From: Actinomyces sp. UMB0138 | GTDB lineage: Bacteria > Bacillota > Negativicutes > Veillonellales > Veillonellaceae | Direction of reading: 5' to 3' | DNA: 64,000 nucleotides | Assembly (NCBI RefSeq): GCF_002849225.1 | Contig: NZ_PKMC01000001.1 | Location: forward strand, 297,932-361,931 | In this document: one piece after another, positions 9,501 to 19,170 of the stretch | How positions within the stretch are numbered: the first letter of the stretch is position 1 | Layout of the letters: every line of letters starts with the position of its first letter | Position numbers and translations under genes: made by a program | Notes under the pieces: generated by a model | The model's input: the letters and a program-made list of their open reading frames with translations, nothing else | Database searches by the model: none | Told to the model about the DNA's origin: nothing

Positions 9501-11220
9501 TTACTTGGGTAAAGCTAATTTTGGCGCCTCGCACGCGAATAGTGGTCCCATGGATTTAGCGTATTGTGCCTTTAAATGGTTCTGGTCAAGATAAACGTAG
9601 ATGTTACCAATAATCATTGGGCAAGCCCCAGACGGGCAGATCCACGGCGATGGGTCTAGGTAGGACACCGGCTCTCTCTGCTTCTTTAAAAAGGCAATAT
9701 AGGCTTTCGAAGGGGCAGGCGTGGGGTGTATACCTGTGGCCTTAAACGCCATCTCCTGGGCACGTTCTATGTTCACGTTCGGATCCGTCGAGAATCGGGG
9801 AGCATCTCTCAGGGCCAATACAGCACTTCCACCCTGCAAATACCTCCTTATAGCTTCCTGGACGCCGGGTTGAACTATTTCCTCATTATTGCTGTCCTTA
9901 GGTTTGAAGGAGGAAGTCAATATCACCAAATCGGGCTTCATAGTCAGGGTGAAAGCCAATGCGTCCTTACTCCATCTTGCACACTGGGCTGACTCCTGGC
10001 TCGCCGCCTTTGAGGCCCGCCCCATGGGCACACTCACCTTGATACAGTGCGGTAAGCGACCAATCATTCTTTAGTTCGGTGAGCGGGGAAGCAGGCCAAG
10101 TATTTTTTCGCAGATTGGGATGCAAAAGAACTCGGGCTCCCCGATTATTGCGCGCTGCTAGCCTGTCTGTTGCTTGAACCATTCTATCTAGGTGAATGTT
10201 CGCAACGGTGAGCGGCACTAGTGCTGCTGCTAGGGCTACTACAATGACCGCCGCTGAGCGGCGCCGTTTCTGGGTTAGCCAGTTTGAGTAGCGTATTGGC
10301 GCATCCACAAACCGTGTGAGTAGCCCAGCAATTATTACGCTCCCGAATAGAACCGCAAGTTTGCGAAGCCAACCACGCTTTCCGCCCTCGGCAGTGATAG
10401 TAAGGGTGATGAGGAGCGGCCAGTGTACAGGTAGAGGGCGTAATAAATGTCCCCCAAATGTTGGAACGGTCTTGTAGAAAGGAGCGAGGCTACCGACCAG
10501 GGAAGGTGAGCGCGTCCCTATGCAATAACTAATAGTGCGGCTACAGTGGGCCATAATGCCGTGAAACCAGGAAATCCTCCTTGCACGTCCCAGATAATCC
10601 CGCACAGCAAAATGGCTATGAATGCGACCTATACGACGGTTGCCCGCACCAGCCGATTGGGAAGTGAAGGAGTTCCCCGAAAGTTTGGTCCAAAGCCAAA
10701 CTGCTGCTCCACTAAGGGCAGGGCGAGGGCGAACGGCGCGCCTATTGCGAATTCCCACAGGCGGGTGAAAGTAGAAAAAGTAAGAGTAGGTCTGATCTGC
10801 GTTAGTTATGTATATAAACCAGGTCAGGGATGCGACAAAGATTATTCCATAAACAGTCCACAGCCCGCTCCTAGCGCACACCCCGATCTTGCGGTCTATC
10901 CACACAGTCAAAGAAATAAGGGCGGGCCAGGCCAGGAATATCTGCCCCTGAATAGAAAGGGACCAAAAATGTTGAAACGGGCTAACCCGGTCTTTATTGG
11001 CGTAATAGTCGGCGGAAGACCTTCAGGCAGTACTGGACAACATTGAGCGGGCCATTTCTATCTATGCGTCGTAAGAACATCTGCATCAGCAAATAGCTGG
11101 AGATGAGTAGGAAGATGTCAATTCCGCCGCTGACTCTTCCAATTCCAAGTGTGGTACACGACCACCATCAATATTGATGCGGCTCTAAGTCCGTGTAGCT
11201 CAGAACGAAACTTTCCCGCG
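9501..11220 (-). pseudogene. Degraded OafA/YrhL-type acyltransferase-3 with SGNH domain
   Basis: Reading the minus strand gives an acyltransferase-3 / SGNH fusion spread over all three frames. In order: KFRSELHGLRA...VVVYHTW (about 11213-11150), GGIDIFLLISSYLL and FRRLL (about 11130-11003), SPFQHFWSLSIQGQIFLAWP through SYFFYF (about 11003-10760), TRLWEFAIGAPFALAL (about 10757-10633), GIIWDVQGGFPGFTALWP ending at a stop (about 10620-10527), LGDIYYALYLY (about 10460), HWPLLI through the tail of the membrane domain (about 10430-10020), and a C-terminal SGNH part (10020-9501). The GDSHA-like block expected at the start of the SGNH part is not found. At least six frame changes are needed. The intact family O-acylates envelope glycans; this copy is almost certainly dead. 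The 5' boundary is approximate. Confidence 0.87.
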
Positions 11221-11440
11221 GAAGTAACCCTTGGATGTGTCTTTGCCTATTTCATCAACACGGACCAGACCAATATGGGCGAATGTATATGCGGTAGTGG
11301 TGGCAGATGGGCAGATAAGGCATACCCCAAGGGTTTGCGCGGGCATAATGGGACCTACGACTAGCCTAGAAAAAATGTGTGCGAGACAATAGTTAGCAGC
11401 GGCGCGCAGCGCCACCCAACTACGAGTAGGAGACAAGTCA

Positions 11441-12838
11441 ATGGCTGACGAATTCCGCATTGAACATGACACGATGGGCGAAGTAAAGGTGCCAAAGGAG
11501 GCTCTCTATGCCGCACAGACCCAGCGTGCAGTACAAAACTTCCCGATATCTGGAAAGGGACTATCGGATCACCACATTGCCGCTCTTGGGCAAGTAAAGC
11601 GCGCGGCAGCAATTGCCAACCTAGAATTGGGCGTAATTGACGAGGCCACCTCGAAGGCGATCCAGCAGGCTGCGGAAGAAGTCATCGAAAACAAGCACGA
11701 CAAGGAATTCCCGATCGATATCTTCCAGACGGGATCCGGCACTTCTTCGAATATGAACACAAACGAAGTGGTTGCCACCTTGGCAAGTCGGATCAAGGGC
11801 GACACCGTACACCCCAACGATCATGTGAACGCTTCCCAGTCCTCAAATGACGTGTTCCCGACCTCTATCCACATTGCTTCCGTGCAAGCGGTCAACGAAG
11901 TGTTGCTTCCAGGACTCAAGACCTTGGCGCAGTCACTGGAGAAGAAGTCTGAGGAATTCGCCGACGTTGTGAAGTCTGGCCGAACCCATCTAATGGACGC
12001 TACCCCGATCATGCTGGGGCAGGAGTTCTCCGGTTACGCTATGCAGATCCGCAACGGCATCAAGCGGATCGAGGGCGCACTGCCGCGGCTATGCGAGTTG
12101 CCGCTTGGTGGCACTGCGGTTGGCACCGGAATCAATACTCCTGCCGGATTCAGCCAGCGTGTTATCGAATTGATTGCCCAGAACACGGGCCTGCCTTTCA
12201 CCGAGGCGCCCAACCACTTCGAGGCGCAGGCGGCCCAGGATTCTCTAGTTGAAATGTCCGGGGCTATTCGCACCGTGGCCGTCTCGCTAGTGAAGATCTG
12301 TAACGATCTGCGCTGGATGGGATCGGGCCCGCGTACCGGTATTGGCGAACTGGCACTGCCCGACTTGCAGCCGGGCTCTTCGATCATGCCAGGCAAGGTC
12401 AACCCAGTTGTTCCTGAAGCCACCGTCCAGGTCGCAGCCCAGGTGATAGGCAATGACGCGACCATCGCCTTTGCGGGAGCTCAAGGCAATTTTGACCTGC
12501 TTGTTATGCTGCCCGTCATGGCTTCCAACCTGCTCGAATCAATCAACATCGTGGGTAACGCCGCCAAGGTTCTTGCCGAGAAGACAGTTGATGGCCTAAA
12601 GGCAAACGTTGACCGCTGTAAGGAACTGGCTGAATCTTCGCCCTCGATCGTCACCCCGCTGAACCGGGTGATCGGGTATGAGGCAGCGTCTAAGATCGCC
12701 AAGCACGCGGTCAAGGAAGGTATTACAATCCGCGAATCCACCATTGACTTGGGCTTTGTGGAACGTGGCGAAATTAGCGAAGAGGATCTGGACAAGGCCC
12801 TTGACGTGGCCTCTATGACTCATCCGAAAGAAAAATAG
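11441..12838 (+). CDS. fumC: Class II fumarate hydratase
   Basis: Oxygen-stable, iron-free fumarase that converts fumarate and water to L-malate in the TCA cycle. The 465-residue length is normal for FumC. The superfamily signature [10 protein letters not shown] is at residues 312-321, and the SSNDVFPT and GRTHLMDA segments that build the shared active site of the homotetramer are present. ATG 11441 follows an AGGAG site by about 8 nt. It stands alone between the decayed acyltransferase and an aldo/keto reductase and ends at a strong hairpin. Aspartase, the nearest relative, is less likely given the TGINTPAGF segment typical of FumC. Confidence 0.95.
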   Translation: MADEFRIEHDTMGEVKVPKEALYAAQTQRAVQNFPISGKGLSDHHIAALGQVKRAAAIANLELGVIDEATSKAIQQAAEEVIENKHDKEFPIDIFQTGSGTSSNMNTNEVVATLASRIKGDTVHPNDHVNASQSSNDVFPTSIHIASVQAVNEVLLPGLKTLAQSLEKKSEEFADVVKSGRTHLMDATPIMLGQEFSGYAMQIRNGIKRIEGALPRLCELPLGGTAVGTGINTPAGFSQRVIELIAQNTGLPFTEAPNHFEAQAAQDSLVEMSGAIRTVAVSLVKICNDLRWMGSGPRTGIGELALPDLQPGSSIMPGKVNPVVPEATVQVAAQVIGNDATIAFAGAQGNFDLLVMLPVMASNLLESINIVGNAAKVLAEKTVDGLKANVDRCKELAESSPSIVTPLNRVIGYEAASKIAKHAVKEGITIRESTIDLGFVERGEISEEDLDKALDVASMTHPKEK

Positions 12839-12852
12839 TAGGTAATCACTTT

Positions 12853-12888
12853 AGCGGGGGCGGCTCTGGTGCGCCCCCGCTATTGTTT
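12853..12888 (+). terminator. Intrinsic terminator of fumC
   Basis: Stem AGCGGGGGCG (12853-12862) pairs with CGCCCCCGCT (12872-12881) around a 9-nt loop, followed by the T-rich ATTGTTT. The downstream arm touches the start region of the next gene (ATG 12893). Confidence 0.85.
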
Positions 12889-12892
12889 AACC

Positions 12893-13795
12893 ATGATCTA
12901 CGGAGCAATGGGGCTGGGCGGCCCATGGGACTCGCCGCGTGTTGGCGAGGCAGAAGCGTCTCAAGCGCTCGCGGCTTTGCGGGCTGCTAAAGAGGTTGGG
13001 ATCGACACGATCGATACGGCAGACATCTATAAGGACGGGTATGCCGATAAGGCAATTTCTGCGGCTTTCCAGGCCGATCCTTCGCTTCGCGACCATTTCA
13101 AAATCCAGACTAAATTTGGGATCCACCTAAAGGGAGTGCCCAGGTACGAACAGACGCCGGATAGATTGAAGGAATCTTTGGAGGGGTCGCTGGACCGCCT
13201 CGGCGCCGACCACATCGACGTCCTCCTTATACATAGGCCCGATCCGTTGGCCGACAAGGCAGCCGTTGGTAAGGCACTCATGGATTTGCTGGCACAGAAG
13301 GTAATCGGGGCAGTGGGGGTCTCGAATATGCATTCGGCGCAGTTGCGAGCCTGGGCTCAGTACGTTCCACTAGCCGCAAATCAACTCCAGCTTTCGCTGG
13401 GACATCACGCCTTTGTGGACGCAGAAGTAGACTTCAACACTGCTGGCCAGCCCAGCTTTGACGAGCAAACGATCGAATGGTGTCTAAATAGGGGCGTGCA
13501 AATTCAAGCTTGGAGCCCCTTAGACGGTGGTCTTTACACCGCGGATGTGCCCGCAGCCGATCCGAACGTGGAACAGACCCGGAAACTTGTGCATCAGTTG
13601 GCCCAGAATATGTCGGTGCCGCCAGAGGCCATAGTATTGGCATGGTTAGAGAAGCATCCGGCAGCCATAGTGCCAGTCATAGGTACTACCAAGCCGGAAC
13701 GGATTTGGGCTTGTGCGCGTGCCCGGGAAGTCCACCTAGAGCGGAGTCAGTGGTACGACCTCTACCAGCACGCGCGGGGAAGGAATATTCCTTAG
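12893..13795 (+). CDS. Aldo/keto reductase family oxidoreductase
   Basis: A 300-residue TIM-barrel NAD(P)H-dependent oxidoreductase. The catalytic tetrad of the family can be read: Asp in DTADIY (with the tetrad Tyr a few residues on), Lys in QTKFGIH, and His in LLIHRPD. The C-terminal GTTKPERI segment is the cofactor phosphate-binding region, as in YdhF-like enzymes. The start is taken at ATG 12893; it has no convincing ribosome site, but a TATTGT box at 12881-12886 lies 7 nt before it, so a leaderless transcript is possible. The N-terminus is short relative to YdhF. It ends immediately before manA with no gap, so they are probably co-transcribed. Substrate unknown. Confidence 0.85.
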   Translation: MIYGAMGLGGPWDSPRVGEAEASQALAALRAAKEVGIDTIDTADIYKDGYADKAISAAFQADPSLRDHFKIQTKFGIHLKGVPRYEQTPDRLKESLEGSLDRLGADHIDVLLIHRPDPLADKAAVGKALMDLLAQKVIGAVGVSNMHSAQLRAWAQYVPLAANQLQLSLGHHAFVDAEVDFNTAGQPSFDEQTIEWCLNRGVQIQAWSPLDGGLYTADVPAADPNVEQTRKLVHQLAQNMSVPPEAIVLAWLEKHPAAIVPVIGTTKPERIWACARAREVHLERSQWYDLYQHARGRNIP

Positions 13796-14980
13796 ATGTT
13801 GTTGCTCGAGGGCGCTAAGCAACCCTACGCGTGGGGCTCACGAAATGCACTGCCAGCCTTACTACGCGAGCCTGCCGACTCTACACCGGTAGCCGAAATT
13901 TGGTACGGATCCCACCCGATAGCACCAACCAAAATAGTGGGCGGGGGAACGCTGGAAGAGCATATTTGTTCTGATCCGTTGTCCGCACTCGGACAGGACA
14001 CCGTCGACAGGTTTGGGCAGTCTCTGCCATTTTTGATGAAATACGTGGCGCCTGCCAGGCCCCTTTCTCTGCAGGTGCATCCCTCAAAAGAGATCGCGGT
14101 CAAGGGATACGCGCGCGAGGAAGAACAGGGGATTGATCGTTCCTCGCCCTCGCGCTCCTACAAGGATTCCAACCACAAGCCAGAGATGCTGATGGCGCTC
14201 ACCGATTTTGAGGCGGTGGTCGGTTTTAGGGCGCCCCGCAAAGCCCGCGAGATCTTACGCGACTTAGCCGCACCGCTAGCTCGCTCCCTCTTCGATATTC
14301 TGGACCACCAAACTAATGCGCTCGGAATGCGCACCATTGCGACCCAACTGATGGATCCTGACACGTGCCCGGATGAGGCAGCCGTCAACGAAGTGGTGGT
14401 GGCTTGCCGAGACCGCATCGACCGGGGCACCACGCCATCGAAGCGAGCCGATACCATTGCGTGCGAGCTTGGGGAGGAATATCCCGGAGACGCAGGAGCA
14501 GTGCTTTCGCTCCTGCTAAACCCTGTCACCTTGCGCAGAGGCGAGACCCTGTTCATTCCCTGCGGGCATATCCATGCCTACATGTCGGGCTTGGGGCTAG
14601 AACTGATGGCAGCTTCCGACAACGTCTTGCGAGCCGGGTTAACCGAGAAATACGTGGATGCGCGCGAGGCACTGCGATGCACAGATTTTTCTGCAGCCCC
14701 ACCGATGCGTATAGCCCCAGAGTGGGTCAACAACTGGACCGCCGTCTACTACGCCCCTGTTGACGATTTTGAACTCTCGTTAGCGCAGCTGGGAGCCGAG
14801 TGGCGTCCTCTGCCGGGGAGGGGGCCTAGGATCTTGACTTGCCTCGATGGGCAAGCAGTGATCGCTACAAAATCGAATGAGCTTTCTTTACAGCGGGGCC
14901 ATGGGGCGTTTATCGACGCCTCTGACGGTACCGTGCGAGTGCGCGGGCACGGGCACCTAGCGCAGGTGGACGTCCCCTAA
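13796..14980 (+). CDS. manA: Mannose-6-phosphate isomerase, class I
   Basis: Zinc enzyme that interconverts fructose-6-phosphate and mannose-6-phosphate, feeding GDP-mannose and wall glycan synthesis. The 394-residue cupin-fold protein has the expected metal ligands: Gln93 and His95 in LSLQVHPSKE, Glu130 in HKPEML, and a His in CGHIHAYMSG (258/260). The catalytic Arg segment NVLRAGLTEKYVD is present. ATG 13796 begins directly after the TAG of the aldo/keto reductase. In many actinobacteria manA lies near whiB2-like and glycosyltransferase genes, as it does here. Confidence 0.93.
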   Translation: MLLLEGAKQPYAWGSRNALPALLREPADSTPVAEIWYGSHPIAPTKIVGGGTLEEHICSDPLSALGQDTVDRFGQSLPFLMKYVAPARPLSLQVHPSKEIAVKGYAREEEQGIDRSSPSRSYKDSNHKPEMLMALTDFEAVVGFRAPRKAREILRDLAAPLARSLFDILDHQTNALGMRTIATQLMDPDTCPDEAAVNEVVVACRDRIDRGTTPSKRADTIACELGEEYPGDAGAVLSLLLNPVTLRRGETLFIPCGHIHAYMSGLGLELMAASDNVLRAGLTEKYVDAREALRCTDFSAAPPMRIAPEWVNNWTAVYYAPVDDFELSLAQLGAEWRPLPGRGPRILTCLDGQAVIATKSNELSLQRGHGAFIDASDGTVRVRGHGHLAQVDVP

Positions 14981-15643
14981 GGTAGCGCCCTCGACCTGCA
15001 GGATGCGCTCCAACTCTTGGTCATCCAAATCAGCTGGGATCAACACCGCGCTGCCGCCGGCCGCCCATAGCCGAACACACTGCAGGCTAACCGCGAAGAG
15101 GTCGCCACTAATAGCGAATCTTCCGGCAGGAACGGGCGCAATGGAAGTTACTTCGGCAAAAGCGGGTCCGCCCTCGTAAAGAGGAAGGTCTTCATCCGGC
15201 GAGGGAGCCCACACTAGAGAGTCGGCGTTCGCCATCATGTCAGAGGCGATGTCGACGGTTCCCTCCGGAAGCGGATGGGGGTAAGTGAGGTGATGGAAAG
15301 GTAAAGATAGTAGCCCAACCGAGTCGGCCCTATCTTCTTTTACCCAGGTCTTAGCGGTGTCTACCTGGTCTGTCACTGCAAGGACGGGGGCAGACGTGTT
15401 GAGGGGGAGTGAAGCATGCCAGGTGCCAATAGTCCAGCAAATTGAGCGCCAGTGCAGCGGCAGGTCCAGGGTCACTGCCGCCTCGGTGTCACCATCTGAA
15501 AGATCCACTAGTAAATTGGCGATCTTAGAAAACCAATTGGCAAGCACGTGGCCGGTTAGCTCTACCCGCTCGCCTCCAACATAGGAAGTAAGGGCGGGGC
15601 TTACGCGTTTATCCAGGTCTCGAACAAGTGATACAAGATTCAT
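14957..15643 (-). CDS. TIGR03089 family protein
   Basis: A 228-residue protein matching the actinobacterial TIGR03089 family as I remember it. It looks like a short, degenerate relative of the AMP-binding (acyl-CoA synthetase) N-terminal region: an ELTGHVLANWFSKIANLL opening resembles adenylation proteins, but no ATP-binding TSG-TT-PK loop or C-terminal lid domain is present. It overlaps manA tail-to-tail by 24 nt. In other actinobacteria the family also lies near mannose/rhamnose wall genes. Function is unknown, and catalytic activity as an adenylating enzyme seems unlikely. Confidence 0.75.
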   Translation of the reverse strand: MNLVSLVRDLDKRVSPALTSYVGGERVELTGHVLANWFSKIANLLVDLSDGDTEAAVTLDLPLHWRSICWTIGTWHASLPLNTSAPVLAVTDQVDTAKTWVKEDRADSVGLLSLPFHHLTYPHPLPEGTVDIASDMMANADSLVWAPSPDEDLPLYEGGPAFAEVTSIAPVPAGRFAISGDLFAVSLQCVRLWAAGGSAVLIPADLDDQELERILQVEGATLGDVHLR

Positions 15644-15753
15644 AACCTAATAATAGAGTCCTTTGCGAGCAAGGTTTGGCGCGAAATAGCAACAAAGACA
15701 CAAGCGATGGAAATCATCGGGCGGAAAAATGGGGCTCGCTATCATGTATGCTC

Positions 15754-15782
15754 TTGACATAGACTAATGACACGCATGTAAT
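15754..15782 (+). promoter_or_regulatory. Sigma-70-type promoter of whiB
   Basis: TTGACA (15754-15759), a 17-nt spacer, then TGTAAT (15777-15782), the best housekeeping-type match in the window. The predicted transcript starts about 15789, roughly 20 nt before the GAGGGGG ribosome site and GTG start of whiB. Confidence 0.75.
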
Positions 15783-15811
15783 TTAGATTCGCAACAACGA
15801 GGGGGAGCGCT

Positions 15812-16114
15812 GTGTGGAACATACTTGGCGAAGGTGACCTTGACCTAACCCAAGCCTTCGGTTCCGAGTATGCCGACATGGACGTACTTGAAGGGCCACT
15901 TGCCTGGCAAGAGCGCGCCCTCTGTGCCCAGACCGACCCGGAGGCATTTTTCCCGGAAAAAGGTGGCTCCACCCGCGAGGCAAAAAACGTTTGTGCGGCA
16001 TGCGAAGTTCGCCAAGAATGCCTAGAGTACGCTCTTGAAAACGATGAGCGCTTTGGGATCTGGGGCGGCCTATCTGAACGTGAGCGGCGGCGTCTACGTC
16101 GCAAAGCGGTTTGA
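15812..16114 (+). CDS. whiB: WhiB-family iron-sulfur transcription factor (WhiB2/WhmD-like)
   Basis: A 100-residue WhiB protein. The four cluster cysteines are C38, C61, C64 and C70 in the family pattern C-x(22)-C-x2-C-x5-C, followed by the GIWGG turn (residues 82-86) and a basic tail RERRRLRRKAV for DNA contact. These proteins bind a 4Fe-4S cluster and act with the principal sigma factor. WhiB2/WhmD is the paralogue tied to septation and usually sits beside envelope glycosyltransferase genes, as here, so this subfamily is favoured by context. GTG 15812 follows a GAGGGGG site. The stop overlaps the TTG start of the next gene (TTGA). Confidence 0.92.
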   Translation: MWNILGEGDLDLTQAFGSEYADMDVLEGPLAWQERALCAQTDPEAFFPEKGGSTREAKNVCAACEVRQECLEYALENDERFGIWGGLSERERRRLRRKAV

Positions 16115-19100
16115 ACCGCGAACTTTCCTCCGCCCGCGCCTTCAAGCCCGTGCGGGCCTTGGTTGTCACTCCCGGAGACAGCCAGTACCTCGACGCCACT
16201 TTAGAAGCTATTCTTTCCTCTACTGTTCTCCCCGACAGGGTTAGCGTGGTAGATACCAGTGCTGATTTTCTTTTGGCGGAAGTGAAATCTGACTGGTTGG
16301 ACGTCATTTCTGTCCCAGGAGCTACCTCACTGGGGCAAGTAATAGCCCAGATTGATAGTATTGAGGAACCTCTTCTGTGGCTGCTACACGACGATTCGGC
16401 TCCCGCTCCAAACTGTTTGGAACTACTTGCTTTAGAGATGGAAAAAGGGCGGACCATCGCAGCATGCGGTCCGTCGCAACTTGATTTTGAAGGGGTAAAA
16501 CTCCTGAGCGCAGGCATAGAGGCCACGCGTACAGGATGGCGGATGCCCCTAAATGACGACATCGACCAGGGCCAGTGTGACGACCGTTCGGATGTCTTAG
16601 CTCTTGGCACTGCGGGATTGCTCCTGGATTGGCAGAAAGTTCGCGCAGCCGGGGGGCTAGACCCATCAGCCGGTAGGTACGGTGAAGGACTTGAACTTGG
16701 CCGGAGACTACACCTGGCAGGGCACAGAGTCGTACTAGTAGCAAAAGCGCGGGTGAGGCACGCTCAGGAATCGTTCCGTGGAGAGCGGGCCAACCCGGCA
16801 GAACTACGCCGTTCGCGCTACTACAACGCGGCCTTGGCAGTGTACTGGTTTGCCGTGCCGTTCATCGCCCTGTGGGCGTTGGGGAGCGGGCTTACTCGGT
16901 GGCTCGGCCACACGGTCCGCGGCCAGCGAGCACAGGCGAGGGCGCAGCTTCACGCAGCCATCGCCTTTCTGACCCGTCCCGGGAAAGTAGTAGCAGGACG
17001 CAGTCGCATTCGCCGAGCCAGAATAATGGCAAGAGCAAGGCTTGCCCCGTTGGAGCTGACCAGAGCTGAAGTGCGAGCCGAACGGAAGATTGCCAAGAAG
17101 ATCGAACTTGATGCGGCCCGCCCCGCGCCTTTGGAACCGGTCGCTGCTGCGGCGGTAGTAGCAAGACGAGGACGCGAGAAAGCCGCATTAGCAGCATCTT
17201 TAGTGGTGGCTGGCATTCTGAATCTTTTCCTCACCCGCGGTGTTTGGGCACACCCGTACGGCGGTGCTTGGCTGGACCTTCCCTCTAGATGGCGCGACCT
17301 GGCCGAAGCGGCCTTCTCTAATTGGATCCCGTCGGGGCTAGGGGAAGCCGGCATGGCAGACCCGATTCTAGCGATTCTCTGCATGTTTACAGGACCCTTC
17401 GCTGCAGTGGGAATATCTCCGTCTAAAGCGATGGCGTTCCTTTTCGCATTCTTGCCACTAATCTCCTTTGCCACAGCCTGGGCTGGTACGGGGGTCGTGA
17501 CCCGCGCTCCGTGGGCTAGAACCGTCGGAGCTTTCGGATGGATGTGTGCTCCCTTCTTCCTAATCGGAATGCACCAGGGCCGTTTTGCGCCCTCCCTGGC
17601 CCACGCCCTCTTCCCACTTATTGTGTGGGCGGTCGCGGGCTTGGTCAGAGCCCACGCCCCGCACCTAGGCTTTGGGGTGAATGGAAAAGGAGTTGCCGGT
17701 GAACTTGGGCGTCCTCACACGCGTGCCTTTGTCGGCATCCTAGCGCTGCTGGTGGTAGGCGCCGCCTCCCCGATCCTCGGATTGAGCGGAGCCCTGGTAT
17801 ACCTGGTCGCTGGTATTTATCTGCTTCTAACCCACCGGCCTGGCGGACTCATCGGGGTACTGGCAGGCGTTCCCATGTTAGTTGCAATATCGCCCTCGCT
17901 TGCGGATGCCCTAGGAAAGGGACACCTACCGACCGTGCTTCTTTCAACTGCTGGCATGCCGGTGCAGACCCCGAATGTTCCTACCTGGGCGTTACTTGCA
18001 GGAGTACCCCTAGCTGGTAAAGAGCTACTGGCCCTACTGGGGGCGGCACTGGCTGTCCTGGCAGTAATCGCCCTCGCTCTTCCGGAACGCGTAGTTGCTG
18101 CCCGCATCTCCTGGCTCTGCTTGCTGGCAGGGGCGGCAATCGCGGTCCTGTCTGTCTCTGTTCAGGCAGGCATAGACGAAAACTACAACATGGTTTCTAC
18201 TTGGCCCGGACCCGGGCTGACACTGGCCTGGGTAGGACTAATCGGAGCGGCAATTTCTACTCTGGACTATCTGCGCAGACCCTGGAGGAAAAAGCCGATC
18301 CTGGTGCTAGGAGTAGCTCTGTCGCTGGTGCTTCTAATTGGCGGGTTGGGCAGTGGTACTTACTTCGCAATTTCACCCACCCCAGATAGCTTCCAGGCAG
18401 CGCCAAACCGACAGGTACCCGCAACCCAACAAGGAGTGCAAGATTCCGGCACGCGCTCCAAGGTCGCTACCCTGCGTCCCACAAGCGGCGCAATAGAAGT
18501 GTCCCTGCTGCGCACAAATACCGCCTCATTGACCGGGCGGAACGTGCTCTCTAGCTTGCAGGCGCCGGGTGAGGGGGCCGCGGCGAAACTGCGTTCCGCA
18601 GTAGCAAACCTAGCCTCTAACTCGGGGACTGATGTTGCTAACGAACTAGCGGATCTGGGGGTAGGCGAAGTCATAATCCCGCGCTCTGTACTAGGAAGCG
18701 ACGAGGTAGCTTCGCCCTCTACTGAACAAGCGCTCGCCCGGAATCTCGCCGAAAAAATCGACGCTGCGAAGGGAATAACCCGGATAGGCTCTAACGACCT
18801 AGGAATACTGTGGCGTGTGCGCCCTCAAAGCGCCCGCCTAAAGGTTGGCGACCAGGTAGTACCCTCCGGCTATCTGAGCGCTCGGGCAAAAATCAGCGCA
18901 AGTCCGTCCGTACGTACCCTAAAACTTGCGGAGCGGGCAGACTCCGGCTGGAAAGCCTCACTCGGTGGCAAGGCCTTAGAGGCAACCAGTGCGGCAGGAT
19001 TGCAGAGCTTTGAAGTGCCAGCTAATCTGGGCGGCACCCTTCGGCTGAGTATCAATCCGATCTGGATATGGCCGTGGCGGCTAGCCTACGGAGCGCTAGT

Positions 19101-19170
19101 GCTAGGAGCCCTGGCAGCTGCGATCTGGCCCGAACGGAAGGAGGTCGTAACGTGGAAGCTAGGAAAATAA
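16111..19170 (+). CDS. Large membrane glycosyltransferase (GT2 domain plus multi-span membrane region)
   Basis: A 1019-residue protein. Residues about 1-250 form a GT2-like domain (ALVVTPGDSQYLDATL; LLHDDSAPAP carries the acidic motif). A basic, coiled linker at about 265-345 follows, then roughly ten hydrophobic segments from about 365 to 760, and a C-terminal extracytoplasmic domain. This architecture belongs to the large actinobacterial glycosyltransferases found between whiB and DUF5719 genes, as in Streptomyces. The likely role is transfer of a sugar to a wall or membrane glycan, with the membrane part handling lipid-linked substrates. TTG 16111 overlaps the whiB stop; GTG 16150 is an alternative start. 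Acceptor unknown. Confidence 0.82.
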   Translation: MNRELSSARAFKPVRALVVTPGDSQYLDATLEAILSSTVLPDRVSVVDTSADFLLAEVKSDWLDVISVPGATSLGQVIAQIDSIEEPLLWLLHDDSAPAPNCLELLALEMEKGRTIAACGPSQLDFEGVKLLSAGIEATRTGWRMPLNDDIDQGQCDDRSDVLALGTAGLLLDWQKVRAAGGLDPSAGRYGEGLELGRRLHLAGHRVVLVAKARVRHAQESFRGERANPAELRRSRYYNAALAVYWFAVPFIALWALGSGLTRWLGHTVRGQRAQARAQLHAAIAFLTRPGKVVAGRSRIRRARIMARARLAPLELTRAEVRAERKIAKKIELDAARPAPLEPVAAAAVVARRGREKAALAASLVVAGILNLFLTRGVWAHPYGGAWLDLPSRWRDLAEAAFSNWIPSGLGEAGMADPILAILCMFTGPFAAVGISPSKAMAFLFAFLPLISFATAWAGTGVVTRAPWARTVGAFGWMCAPFFLIGMHQGRFAPSLAHALFPLIVWAVAGLVRAHAPHLGFGVNGKGVAGELGRPHTRAFVGILALLVVGAASPILGLSGALVYLVAGIYLLLTHRPGGLIGVLAGVPMLVAISPSLADALGKGHLPTVLLSTAGMPVQTPNVPTWALLAGVPLAGKELLALLGAALAVLAVIALALPERVVAARISWLCLLAGAAIAVLSVSVQAGIDENYNMVSTWPGPGLTLAWVGLIGAAISTLDYLRRPWRKKPILVLGVALSLVLLIGGLGSGTYFAISPTPDSFQAAPNRQVPATQQGVQDSGTRSKVATLRPTSGAIEVSLLRTNTASLTGRNVLSSLQAPGEGAAAKLRSAVANLASNSGTDVANELADLGVGEVIIPRSVLGSDEVASPSTEQALARNLAEKIDAAKGITRIGSNDLGILWRVRPQSARLKVGDQVVPSGYLSARAKISASPSVRTLKLAERADSGWKASLGGKALEATSAAGLQSFEVPANLGGTLRLSINPIWIWPWRLAYGALVLGALAAAIWPERKEVVTWKLGK

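Noticed and set aside
10546-11046. 166-codon plus-strand open frame
   Set aside because: It is antisense to the acyltransferase pseudogene; its translation is Pro/Ser/basic-rich with no domain, while the minus strand gives clear acyltransferase motifs.
15783-16610. 275-codon minus-strand open frame over whiB and the GT2 gene
   Set aside because: Antisense to two well-supported genes; no recognisable domain and no ribosome site.
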